A stretch of DNA of 64,000 bases, from NCBI RefSeq assembly GCF_040427915.1, contig NZ_JBETXJ010000002.1, positions 124,001 to 188,000 of the forward strand. The letters run 5' to 3'. The first letter of the stretch is position 1. Each line of letters begins with the position of its first letter. This document shows positions 8,947-16,000 of the stretch, piece after piece. The position numbers and the translations under genes are program-made. The notes under the pieces are model-generated. The model was given only the letters and a program-made list of their open reading frames with translations, did not search any database and had not been told where the DNA came from. Origin of the DNA: Gardnerella vaginalis. Its GTDB lineage: Bacteria; Actinomycetota; Actinomycetes; Actinomycetales; Bifidobacteriaceae.

Positions 8947-9855
8947 TCATTTAGCAACATAAGTCAAATCGTGAATTTTTCTACCTGCTTCTAATCCTTT
9001 ACGCTCAAAATTCGTCAAAACCCTACCTTCAAATCTTACAGATTCCGCGAAATCAGCATGAGGCAAATCTTTAGCATCTTGAGCATTGCCCTTACCAACA
9101 TGCTCAATCGGCAAACTTACTTGTAACTTTCCATTATTTTCAAAATCTTCTCGTTCATCCATAACTTCATGAACATGTAGTGCATAATCCTCAATATCCG
9201 TAGCGATTCTCCAAACGCCTTTATCAATAAGTGCATTATGCACCGCATCCGCCAAAGAAGGCTGTACAATCCTACGCTTGTGATGTCTCATTTTAGGCCA
9301 TGGATCTGGGAAGAAAGTCCAAACTTCTTTCAAAACACCATTAGAGCATGAAGCTAGAAAATCAGGTGCATTAACTTGCGCTATTCTAAGATTTTCTACA
9401 CCTTGTTTTCCAGCTAATAGCATTGTGTGTGCCACTCCTGGATCATAAACTTCTAGTGCAAGAAAATTAGTATTTGGATTTGATTCGGCTGCGGCTACAA
9501 TATTTTCGCCCTGACCAGATCCTATTTCTACAATAAGAGGATTCGAATTACCCCAATTTTTAGCAACCCAGTTGGAGTCTACCAACAAATCGCTTTTTAC
9601 GCGTAAAGACCCTAAACTATCTTCAACATTTAATAAATATTGGCTTGAATATCGCTCTTTTGCACGCTCAAGACGCGCGTCCAAACGAGCAGACCTTCTT
9701 ACAAAAGAAAGAATTACTCTAGCAGAACCATTGTCTTTATTATCTTTATCGTCTTTATTATCTTTATGCTTATTCATACCATTCAATTCATCAGATTCCA
9801 AAATATTGGATTCCAATTCGTCAGATTGCAAATTTACTATTTGAGATTCTTCCAC
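8947..9855 (-). CDS. trmB: tRNA (guanine-N7-)-methyltransferase
   Basis: A 302-residue SAM-dependent enzyme that methylates G46 of tRNAs. The SAM-binding motif [16 protein letters not shown] and the TrmB signature [17 protein letters not shown] are both clear. The N-terminal 70 residues are not part of the conserved fold: they carry a repeat (LQSDEL..., ILESDEL...) and a tract rich in D, N and K encoded by an 18-bp DNA repeat near 9737-9775. The real start could therefore be the internal ATG of MNKHKDN (9777) rather than 9855. It lies next to tRNA genes but has its own promoter region. Confidence 0.93.
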   Translation of the reverse strand: MEESQIVNLQSDELESNILESDELNGMNKHKDNKDDKDNKDNGSARVILSFVRRSARLDARLERAKERYSSQYLLNVEDSLGSLRVKSDLLVDSNWVAKNWGNSNPLIVEIGSGQGENIVAAAESNPNTNFLALEVYDPGVAHTMLLAGKQGVENLRIAQVNAPDFLASCSNGVLKEVWTFFPDPWPKMRHHKRRIVQPSLADAVHNALIDKGVWRIATDIEDYALHVHEVMDEREDFENNGKLQVSLPIEHVGKGNAQDAKDLPHADFAESVRFEGRVLTNFERKGLEAGRKIHDLTYVAK

Positions 9856-9974
9856 TTTATTCCACTTCTATTCACATAAAATTGTTCAACTACGACTCAT
9901 AATATCAACTCATCGTATGGTATCAAAGCAGCAAAACAGGGTGAGGATGGATAATGTAGGTAAGACGCAAAAAC

Positions 9975-10012
9975 AAAAAAGCGCTAGAAGCAATCAAACA
10001 CTTCCAGCGCTT
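9975..10012 (-). terminator. Intrinsic terminator of tRNA-Phe
   Basis: The stem AAGCGCTaGAAG with CTTCcAGCGCTT (9979-9990 and 10001-10012) has one mismatch pair. It is followed on the minus strand by a run of T's. Confidence 0.9.
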
Positions 10013-10022
10013 ATTTTGACAG

Positions 10023-10095
10023 TGGCTCCGAGCGGGATCGATCCGCTGACCTAGCGATTTTCAGTCGCTCGCTCTACCAACTGAGCTACAGAGCC
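10023..10095 (-). tRNA. tRNA-Phe (anticodon GAA)
   Basis: Seventy-three bases form a cloverleaf with acceptor GGCTCTG/CGGAGCC, D-arm GCTC-AGTTGGTA-GAGC, anticodon loop CTGAAAA (GAA) and T-loop GATCGATCC. The discriminator is A and CCA is not encoded. Confidence 0.96.
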
Positions 10096-10104
10096 AAGAT
10101 GAAT

Positions 10105-10124
10105 AAAAAACCCGGCGAACCGGG
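10105..10124 (-). terminator. Intrinsic terminator between tRNA-Asp and tRNA-Phe
   Basis: The short GC-rich hairpin CCCGG-cgaa-CCGGG (10111-10124) is followed by six T's on the minus strand, just after tRNA-Asp. The two tRNAs are therefore likely separate transcripts or processed from an attenuated one. Confidence 0.85.
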
Positions 10125-10138
10125 TCTCCTACTAATCG

Positions 10139-10212
10139 CGACCCCGGCCGGACTTGAACCGGTGACCTCCGCCGTGACAGGGCGGCGCTCTAACCAACTG
10201 AGCTACGGGGCC
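10139..10212 (-). tRNA. tRNA-Asp (anticodon GTC)
   Basis: Seventy-four bases with acceptor GGCCCCG/CGGGGTC, D-arm GCTC/GAGC, anticodon stem CCGCC/GGCGG with loop CTGTCAC (GTC), and T-arm ACCGG-TTCAAGT-CCGG. The discriminator is G as expected for Asp; CCA is not encoded. Confidence 0.96.
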
Positions 10213-10314
10213 GTGGCTTTGTTCTCTCGAACAGCCGAGTCACTATCTTACAGAATCCTTAGCAAAATGCAAGTGCCGCGCGTGTTCGGCGTGTTGCAGC
10301 ACAAAATCAAGCTA

Positions 10315-12372
10315 TTATTCAAGCTCAGCAGCTCCAGTGCAAAGCTGATAATATTCTCCACGCTTAGCCAACAGCTCCTCGTGCGAACCACGCTCAATAA
10401 TCCTGCCATGATCTAATACCATAATCACATCCGCATTGCGCACTGTAGAAAGCCTGTGCGCAATTACAAACACAGTGCGCCCTTCCATCAAAGAATCCAT
10501 TCCACGCTGAACTAATTCTTCAGTATGCGTGTCAATCGATGAAGTTGCTTCATCTAAAATAAGCACCGGAGGATTTGCAACAGCCGCGCGAGCAATCGCA
10601 ATAAGCTGCTTTTGACCTTGAGAAAGCCCTTCACCGCCATTGTTAAGCTGCGTATTGTATCCGTCAGGAAGATGAGAAATAAACGCGTCAGCATGAGCCA
10701 ATTTTGCAGCTTGAATACAATCTTCGTCGCTAGCATCAAGATTTCCATAACGAATATTGTCCATTATTGTGCCAGTAAATAAATTCACATCTTGCAAAAC
10801 AGTGCCAATAGCGTGACGCAAATCCGTTTTGCAAATATCGCGCACGTCAATGCCATCATACAAAATTTGCCCATCATCAATGTCGTAAAAACGCGTAAGA
10901 AGGTTAGCAATAGTAGTTTTTCCAGCACCTGTAGCTCCAACAAGAGCAACTTTTTGACCAGGTTTTGCAAACCACGTAATATCGTGCAAAACTGGATGAT
11001 CTTCTTTGTAGCCAAACACAACATCCGTAAAACGCACGTCGCCTCGAAGCAAAGTATAACGGCCATCCTTAGAAGTGCGAGCATCTCGCTTTGCATGGCA
11101 CACAATCTCTTGAGCCATTTCACTTAAGTTTTGAGCGCACTTTTTAGCTTTAGTGCCATTATCTTGCTTTGACCTTTTCCAAGCCCAATAAATATTGTTT
11201 CCTTCAGATTGTTCGTCTACTTCTTCAAGCACATCAAATGCTGATTTTTCTCCAAGATCTTCAGCAGACTGAAGTACACGCACTTTAACTAATTGCACAC
11301 TGCCAGAATCAAGTTCTGGCTTTTCATCAAGTAACTCAAAAATACGAGAAGCTCCTGCAAGAGCCATCATAAGTGCGTTAGCTTGCATTGTAATTTCGCC
11401 AATAGGGTTAATAAATGCGCGCGAAAGTGCCAGCAAAGATATAAGCGTACCTAATGTAAGAGTACTAGATACAGATAATCCCAGCGTTGGCAAACCAGCT
11501 GAAGCAGCCCACGCACCAAGTAAAGCAATTAATACATAAAGCAAATAGCTTGCATTACTAATAACAGGCATTACATTATTCGCATAAGAATTGGCACTTG
11601 CAGAAATTTTTTGCACTTTTTCTATGCAATTATCTAATTTTTCAATAGAATCTGTCTCATGATTAAAAATTTTAATCACTTTGCTGCCTGTTGCAGATTC
11701 TTCAACAAACTCATTTAACTCGCCTAATGCATGCTGGAATTGCTCAAATAAACTGCCAGATTTCTTTAGCATAAAACGCACTAAATAAAGCAACATTGCA
11801 GTAAATATAGCTACAAAAACTGCAACCGGAAGCGATAGGCACATAATAGATATAAACGCTGCCAAAATCGACATTAGTGCAGAAAAAGAGTCCGGAAATG
11901 CCCACGAAATTGCCTCACGAAGAACCTCAGTATCGTTTGTGTAACGGCTCATAATATCGCCGTAACCTTGAGAATCTAAGTAACGCAATGAAAGCTTCTG
12001 CTGATGCTTAAACATAGAATCTCGCAAATCACGCATAACACTTTCAGATATATTCGCAACAAGCCTGCTCCAAAGCCAAGAACAAAACACACCAACAGCG
12101 TAAACACTTGCCATCAGAATAATCATGCGAATAAGAGGCATCCAATCCTGATTATGTTTGCCGACAAGCGGAAGAATATACAAGTCAACAAGAGATTGCA
12201 AAAACACTGCACTTACAGCTTGCACAATTGCGCTAACTATTATTGATGCAATAATTACGCAAATTTTAACTCGATACACAAGCACATAAGAGGCAAGTCT
12301 GCTAAGAGTTTTCCAACTAATAGCTGAATCTTTTTTAGAAGAGTGAGCCGTTTTATTATTAGACATTGTCAC
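10315..12372 (-). CDS. ABC exporter half-transporter, second subunit
   Basis: A 685-residue fused permease-ATPase with six N-terminal membrane helices (about 20-320) and a C-terminal ATPase with Walker A GATGAGKTT, signature LSQGQKQ, Walker B VLILDEAT and switch HRLSTV. Between the membrane domain and the ATPase is a charged linker of roughly 90 residues not seen in the partner. Its start overlaps the stop of the partner gene by four bases, so they probably form a heterodimeric exporter of the multidrug/lipid type. The substrate is not determinable. Both signature loops differ (LSQGQ here, VSGGQ in the partner), which fits an asymmetric pair. Confidence 0.9.
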   Translation of the reverse strand: MTMSNNKTAHSSKKDSAISWKTLSRLASYVLVYRVKICVIIASIIVSAIVQAVSAVFLQSLVDLYILPLVGKHNQDWMPLIRMIILMASVYAVGVFCSWLWSRLVANISESVMRDLRDSMFKHQQKLSLRYLDSQGYGDIMSRYTNDTEVLREAISWAFPDSFSALMSILAAFISIMCLSLPVAVFVAIFTAMLLYLVRFMLKKSGSLFEQFQHALGELNEFVEESATGSKVIKIFNHETDSIEKLDNCIEKVQKISASANSYANNVMPVISNASYLLYVLIALLGAWAASAGLPTLGLSVSSTLTLGTLISLLALSRAFINPIGEITMQANALMMALAGASRIFELLDEKPELDSGSVQLVKVRVLQSAEDLGEKSAFDVLEEVDEQSEGNNIYWAWKRSKQDNGTKAKKCAQNLSEMAQEIVCHAKRDARTSKDGRYTLLRGDVRFTDVVFGYKEDHPVLHDITWFAKPGQKVALVGATGAGKTTIANLLTRFYDIDDGQILYDGIDVRDICKTDLRHAIGTVLQDVNLFTGTIMDNIRYGNLDASDEDCIQAAKLAHADAFISHLPDGYNTQLNNGGEGLSQGQKQLIAIARAAVANPPVLILDEATSSIDTHTEELVQRGMDSLMEGRTVFVIAHRLSTVRNADVIMVLDHGRIIERGSHEELLAKRGEYYQLCTGAAELE

Positions 12373-14219
12373 TTAGCTCCTTCTTCTTTAGTTGCGCTAG
12401 TTATGCGACTTTTTTCTTGAGAAACTGCCATATTTCTGTAAATTTCACAAGACTTAAATAATTCATCATGCGAACCTTTAGCAACAACACGACCATCTTT
12501 AAGAACAACAATAATATCTGCATGTTCAATTGAAGATATGCGCTGAGCAACGATAATTTGCGTAGAATCAGGCATAAACTTTTTCAAGCCATCGCGAATT
12601 TTACTATCCGTTTTCATATCAACCGCACTCATCGAGTCGTCGAGGATTAAAATTTTCGGCTTCCTCAAAAGTGCGCGCGCAATGCACAAACGCTGTCGTT
12701 GGCCACCGGAAACATTCTTACCACCCTGGTCAATATGCGTATTGTAGCCGTCTGGTAAATCTTTAATAAACTCATCAGCACAAGCAATTTCGCAAGCTTG
12801 ACGCAAGTCATCATCGCTTGCTTCCGCTCTACCCCAGCGAAGATTTTCTGCAATTGTGCCACTAAACAAAATATTTTTTTGTAGAACAACACCAACTTCT
12901 TCACGCAAACTAGAAGAATCATAATCGCGAATATCTTTTCCGCCTACAAAAAGAGCACCAGAAGTTACGTCATAAAGTCTTGCAATTAATTGCACTAAAC
13001 TTGATTTTCCAGATCCCGTTGCACCAACAACGCCAACAGTTGCTCCAGAAGGAATAGATATATTTATATCATGTAAAATTTCCTGTTCTGCTGGAGTGGA
13101 TTCATCTGTATTATCTGATTGAGGATAGCGTAACGAAACATTTTCAAAACGCACAGAAGCGTCAGAAAGCTTTGTAAGTGGATGCTTGGAAACAACTTCA
13201 GTATTTCGAGATTGCAAAACATGTGAAATACGATGCATCGAAGCTCGAGCTGTTAACGACATTACAAAAACTGCAACTAAATTCGCTAAAGCAAACAAAA
13301 TTTGCAAAGCATACACTACTAATGCAGCAAGATTTCCCGTTGTTAAACCAAAAGCAGGATTATTTCCTGAAGCCACAATTTCGTGCGAAGCCAACCACGC
13401 AATAAGTAGCATGCCAGAATAAAAACATAAGTTAAACAAAGGAATACTACAATTTAACACATACTCAGCTTTAATAAAATAATCATAGATTTTATGTGAA
13501 ATACGCGTAAAACGACTTATTTCATAATCAGAACGCACATAAGACTTTACGACGCGAATATTATGCAAATTCTCGCCAACTCTATTATTCATCTCGTCAA
13601 TCATTCGATAAATTCGAGAAAATGCTGGAGCAACTATACTAGCTCCAACAGCGCCAATTGCACCAATAATAGGCACAAATGAAAGAAAAACCCACGAGAT
13701 AGCAGGGCTAATTGAAAAAGTAAACCACCAAGCAGTGATGATAATCATAACGCTGCGAATACCAGAGCGAATAATCATTTGGTAAGCAAATTGCACATTT
13801 GACACATCACTAGTCATACGCGTAACAACAGTACCGCTAGAAAACTTATCTAAATCAGAAAAACTTAAACTTTGTAAGCGTGAAAACATGTTGTGACGTA
13901 AATTTTTACCAAAACCAGCACTAGAATGAGCGCAACAAATACCAGAAATAACGCCTGCAATCATTGCAATTGCAGCAAAAATAAGCAATTGCAAACCATA
14001 ATATTGCACAGCTTCTTGAGAACGTGACATAATACCAAAATCAATAAGATTTGACATTACTGTAGGGATCTCAATTTGCATAGCAGCTTCAACGAGAATA
14101 GTAACAGCCGTTAAAACGCCAAGAAAACGGTACTTTTTTAAAGATGACAGAATCGTACGCAATGCGCGAGGAGGATTATTGCTAATTTTTCGTGAATTGT
14201 TCTTCGGCTTCTCTGCCAT
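12369..14219 (-). CDS. ABC exporter half-transporter, first subunit
   Basis: A 616-residue permease-ATPase with six membrane helices, Walker A GATGSGKSS, signature NVSGGQRQR and Walker B KILILDDSMSAVD. The last carries Asp where the catalytic Glu normally stands (LDD rather than LDE), so its composite ATP site is probably degenerate. This is typical of one half of heterodimeric exporters. The start is ATG 14219 (MAEKPKN), preceded by a strong GGAGGG site; an upstream ATG at 14267 would read through the palindromic operator. It leads a two-gene operon whose promoter region holds two palindromes. Confidence 0.92.
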   Translation of the reverse strand: MAEKPKNNSRKISNNPPRALRTILSSLKKYRFLGVLTAVTILVEAAMQIEIPTVMSNLIDFGIMSRSQEAVQYYGLQLLIFAAIAMIAGVISGICCAHSSAGFGKNLRHNMFSRLQSLSFSDLDKFSSGTVVTRMTSDVSNVQFAYQMIIRSGIRSVMIIITAWWFTFSISPAISWVFLSFVPIIGAIGAVGASIVAPAFSRIYRMIDEMNNRVGENLHNIRVVKSYVRSDYEISRFTRISHKIYDYFIKAEYVLNCSIPLFNLCFYSGMLLIAWLASHEIVASGNNPAFGLTTGNLAALVVYALQILFALANLVAVFVMSLTARASMHRISHVLQSRNTEVVSKHPLTKLSDASVRFENVSLRYPQSDNTDESTPAEQEILHDINISIPSGATVGVVGATGSGKSSLVQLIARLYDVTSGALFVGGKDIRDYDSSSLREEVGVVLQKNILFSGTIAENLRWGRAEASDDDLRQACEIACADEFIKDLPDGYNTHIDQGGKNVSGGQRQRLCIARALLRKPKILILDDSMSAVDMKTDSKIRDGLKKFMPDSTQIIVAQRISSIEHADIIVVLKDGRVVAKGSHDELFKSCEIYRNMAVSQEKSRITSATKEEGAK

Positions 14220-14230
14220 TGCATCCCTCC

Positions 14231-14254
14231 ACCTACATAACGTCATGTGTAGGT
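14231..14254. promoter_or_regulatory. Palindromic operator-like site 1 before the ABC exporter operon
   Basis: The half-sites ACCTACA and TGTAGGT form an inverted repeat across 24 bp, immediately upstream of the ribosome site of the exporter operon. Position and symmetry fit a dimeric repressor such as a MarR or TetR type, but no regulator gene lies next to it. Confidence 0.5.
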
Positions 14255-14270
14255 TTAATAATATCACTTC

Positions 14271-14288
14271 TTCAAATACATATTTGAA
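14271..14288. promoter_or_regulatory. Palindromic operator-like site 2 before the ABC exporter operon
   Basis: TTCAAATA-CA-TATTTGAA is a perfect 8-bp inverted repeat with a 2-bp centre, 16 bp upstream of the first palindrome. It overlaps where the promoter should lie, with a possible -10 TATTAT at about 14256-14261 on the minus strand. Confidence 0.45.
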
Positions 14289-14490
14289 TTATTGCGCATG
14301 ACGCATTCCCGTATTGAGTTACTTCATTACCAAATGCATAAATAGATGAATCTTTGACATAGTAGTATACAGACAAATCACATACGAAAAAGTGCTTCTA
14401 CACATTCAAATTATAAACAACGATTGATTTCATCTTATAAAAATTATACAATGAAAGAATGTATATTCGCATGTATAAAGAGGTACTGTC

Positions 14491-14660
14491 ATGAATATAA
14501 AAAAGCTATTAATAGAATACTTACTTGCTCAGTAGCATTATCCATGTCTTTTTACTACCATTGCAAGTTCAAGCCAACACCCAAGAAGAAACTTATGAGT
14601 AACACAAGGATAGTTGGCGCTGTAGCACAGCAGAAAGGCATTCGTGTCGACTTGCAGTGA
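14491..14660 (+). pseudogene. Small secreted-type peptide gene, frameshifted or recoded at A_AAA_AAG
   Basis: ATG 14491 has the best ribosome site (AAGAGG, seven bases away) but its frame ends after 14 codons at 14533-14535. The codons ATA AAA AAG at 14497-14505 contain the heptamer A_AAA_AAG in the zero frame, the classic bacterial -1 slippage site. A -1 shift there opens a frame to 14660 and gives a 56-residue product: MNIKK, then AINRILTCSVALSMSFYY (a signal-peptide-like hydrophobic stretch), then a basic tail ending KGIRVDLQ. Without the shift the long frame has only weak starts (14424, 14451) lacking a ribosome site. It may be programmed frameshifting, a one-base indel that inactivated the gene, or homopolymer-length variation. 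No family is recognised. Confidence 0.5.
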
Positions 14661-14700
14661 GAATTTCCACATTAATATCAACAATTATGTGAGGAACAAT

Positions 14701-15045
14701 ATGAACAGCAAACACGTAGTTCTACTGCCAATAACGCTGCTTTGTTATATTTCGTCAGCTATTTATTTCTTTAAACAATTGAAGGACTTAAAAGACGATA
14801 ACACTTGTATTAATACTGTTAGTCTCACCATTCAAGCATTCGTCCTATTAATATTACTAATCTATCTTTTATATTTATGCAAAGAAAAAACATACCCAAC
14901 TGTATATCGTTTAGTTACAGTATTTATGAGCATAGTTAGCATAATTCTTTTGACAGTTTGCAATACAGACGTTACTAGGTTAATTATATTTAGCTTAACA
15001 TGTGTATATGTATGCATTCTTATAATCGTCCGCAAACATTGTTAA
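14701..15045 (+). CDS. Small four-helix membrane protein, unknown
   Basis: A 114-residue protein, nearly all hydrophobic, with four predicted membrane helices separated by short charged loops (KQLKDLKDD, CKEKTYP, NTDVTR) and ending in RKHC. ATG 14701 is preceded by TGAGGA at a normal distance; the longer frame from 14644 lacks such a site. It follows the small peptide gene by 40 bases on the same strand, so they are probably co-transcribed. Base composition is lower in GC than neighbours. The arrangement resembles bacteriocin plus immunity pairs, but no sequence similarity is recognised and that role is only a guess. Confidence 0.65.
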   Translation: MNSKHVVLLPITLLCYISSAIYFFKQLKDLKDDNTCINTVSLTIQAFVLLILLIYLLYLCKEKTYPTVYRLVTVFMSIVSIILLTVCNTDVTRLIIFSLTCVYVCILIIVRKHC

Positions 15046-15076
15046 ATATATCGTATGAGTGGCGCATTCAATAGGA

Positions 15077-15784
15077 TTACGAAGCGTCACCTTCACCAAC
15101 TGCTCGATCCTTGCCGTAGATTGATGGAATAAAACGCTCTTGATCGTGAAGCTTTTCCCAGATTACAGGCGGATTTTGTGGATTTTCCAGCGACTTTGGC
15201 ACGTCGATAATTCGCTGATTACTAGAGCCGCGGAATTGCAATAGCGAATCGTGAAGATTCTTCATATATCGCCCGTCAACAAGAATGTCAATGTATCGCA
15301 ATAACTCAAGCTTGTCAGGCGTCTCGCCTGGTCGCATAAGCTCTTCCCAAGTGTAACCAGTCCAACTCCAAATATCTTTTGTATTACCGAATTCGCTTCG
15401 AATACGCTCACATAGTGGAATCAATATACCAGTGTTAAGCAGCGGCTCACCGCCAAGAAGCGTCAATCCTTGTACATATGGTTGCGCTAAATCTTCCATA
15501 ATTTGGTCTTCGAGCTTTTGAGTATAAGGGTGACCAGCGCGAAAATCCCAAATCGACTCGTTATAGCATTCAACGCAGTGGAATGGGCAGCCAGAAACGT
15601 AAAGCGAACAGCGGATTCCCTCGCCGTCTGTCATAAGAAATCGCTTATAATCCGCCACCATCCCCTTGCTCATGCGCTCACTAGACCATTGACCTGCGCG
15701 AGGATTGTTAGAAAGAGAGGTAGGAATCCACGGTCCACGGTTAACGTCTGATGGAGCAAAATCATGTAAACTTATGCGAGCCAT
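15077..15784 (-). CDS. nrdG: Anaerobic ribonucleotide reductase activating enzyme
   Basis: A 235-residue radical-SAM iron-sulfur protein that creates the glycyl radical on NrdD. The cluster motif CPFHCVEC (C-x3-C-x2-C) lies near residue 66, and GGEPL, the SAM-contacting motif, is about 50 residues later. A very strong GAGGAGGTGG site precedes ATG 15784. It lies 216 bases downstream of nrdD on the same strand, but a terminator and a set of 20-bp repeats sit between them, so it may also have its own promoter. Confidence 0.94.
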   Translation of the reverse strand: MARISLHDFAPSDVNRGPWIPTSLSNNPRAGQWSSERMSKGMVADYKRFLMTDGEGIRCSLYVSGCPFHCVECYNESIWDFRAGHPYTQKLEDQIMEDLAQPYVQGLTLLGGEPLLNTGILIPLCERIRSEFGNTKDIWSWTGYTWEELMRPGETPDKLELLRYIDILVDGRYMKNLHDSLLQFRGSSNQRIIDVPKSLENPQNPPVIWEKLHDQERFIPSIYGKDRAVGEGDAS

Positions 15785-15831
15785 AGTCCACCTCCTCTAG
15801 CTTTAAATATTTTATTAAATAATCTTAAATA

Positions 15832-15891
15832 AACTTTTGTTGAATCATATTAACTTTTGTTAGATTGTATTCACTTTTGTTAAATAAAATA
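15832..15891. repeat. Three tandem 20-bp repeats upstream of nrdG
   Basis: Copies at 15832-15851, 15852-15871 and 15872-15891 share ACTTTTGTT followed by an A/T-rich half. The spacing is two DNA turns. They lie 48 to 107 bases before the nrdG start. Confidence 0.7.
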
Positions 15892-15934
15892 AAATCCAGC
15901 CGTCAAAAAATGCTATTAACATTTTCTAACGGCT
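15885..15934 (-). terminator. Probable intrinsic terminator of nrdD
   Basis: On the minus strand AGCCGT...ACGGCT (15898-15934, with a second stem of AAAATG/CATTTT inside) is followed by GGATTTTATTTTATTT. It overlaps the last 20-bp repeat. Confidence 0.75.
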
Positions 15935-16000
15935 AGATATATTGCATATCACCAAATAATAAACACAAACTAAAACGTTATTTCAAGCGATTCTACGCTA

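Noticed and set aside
10099..10416. 105-codon plus-strand frame
   Set aside because: It runs antisense through tRNA-Asp and the ABC exporter 3' end, so it is a shadow frame.
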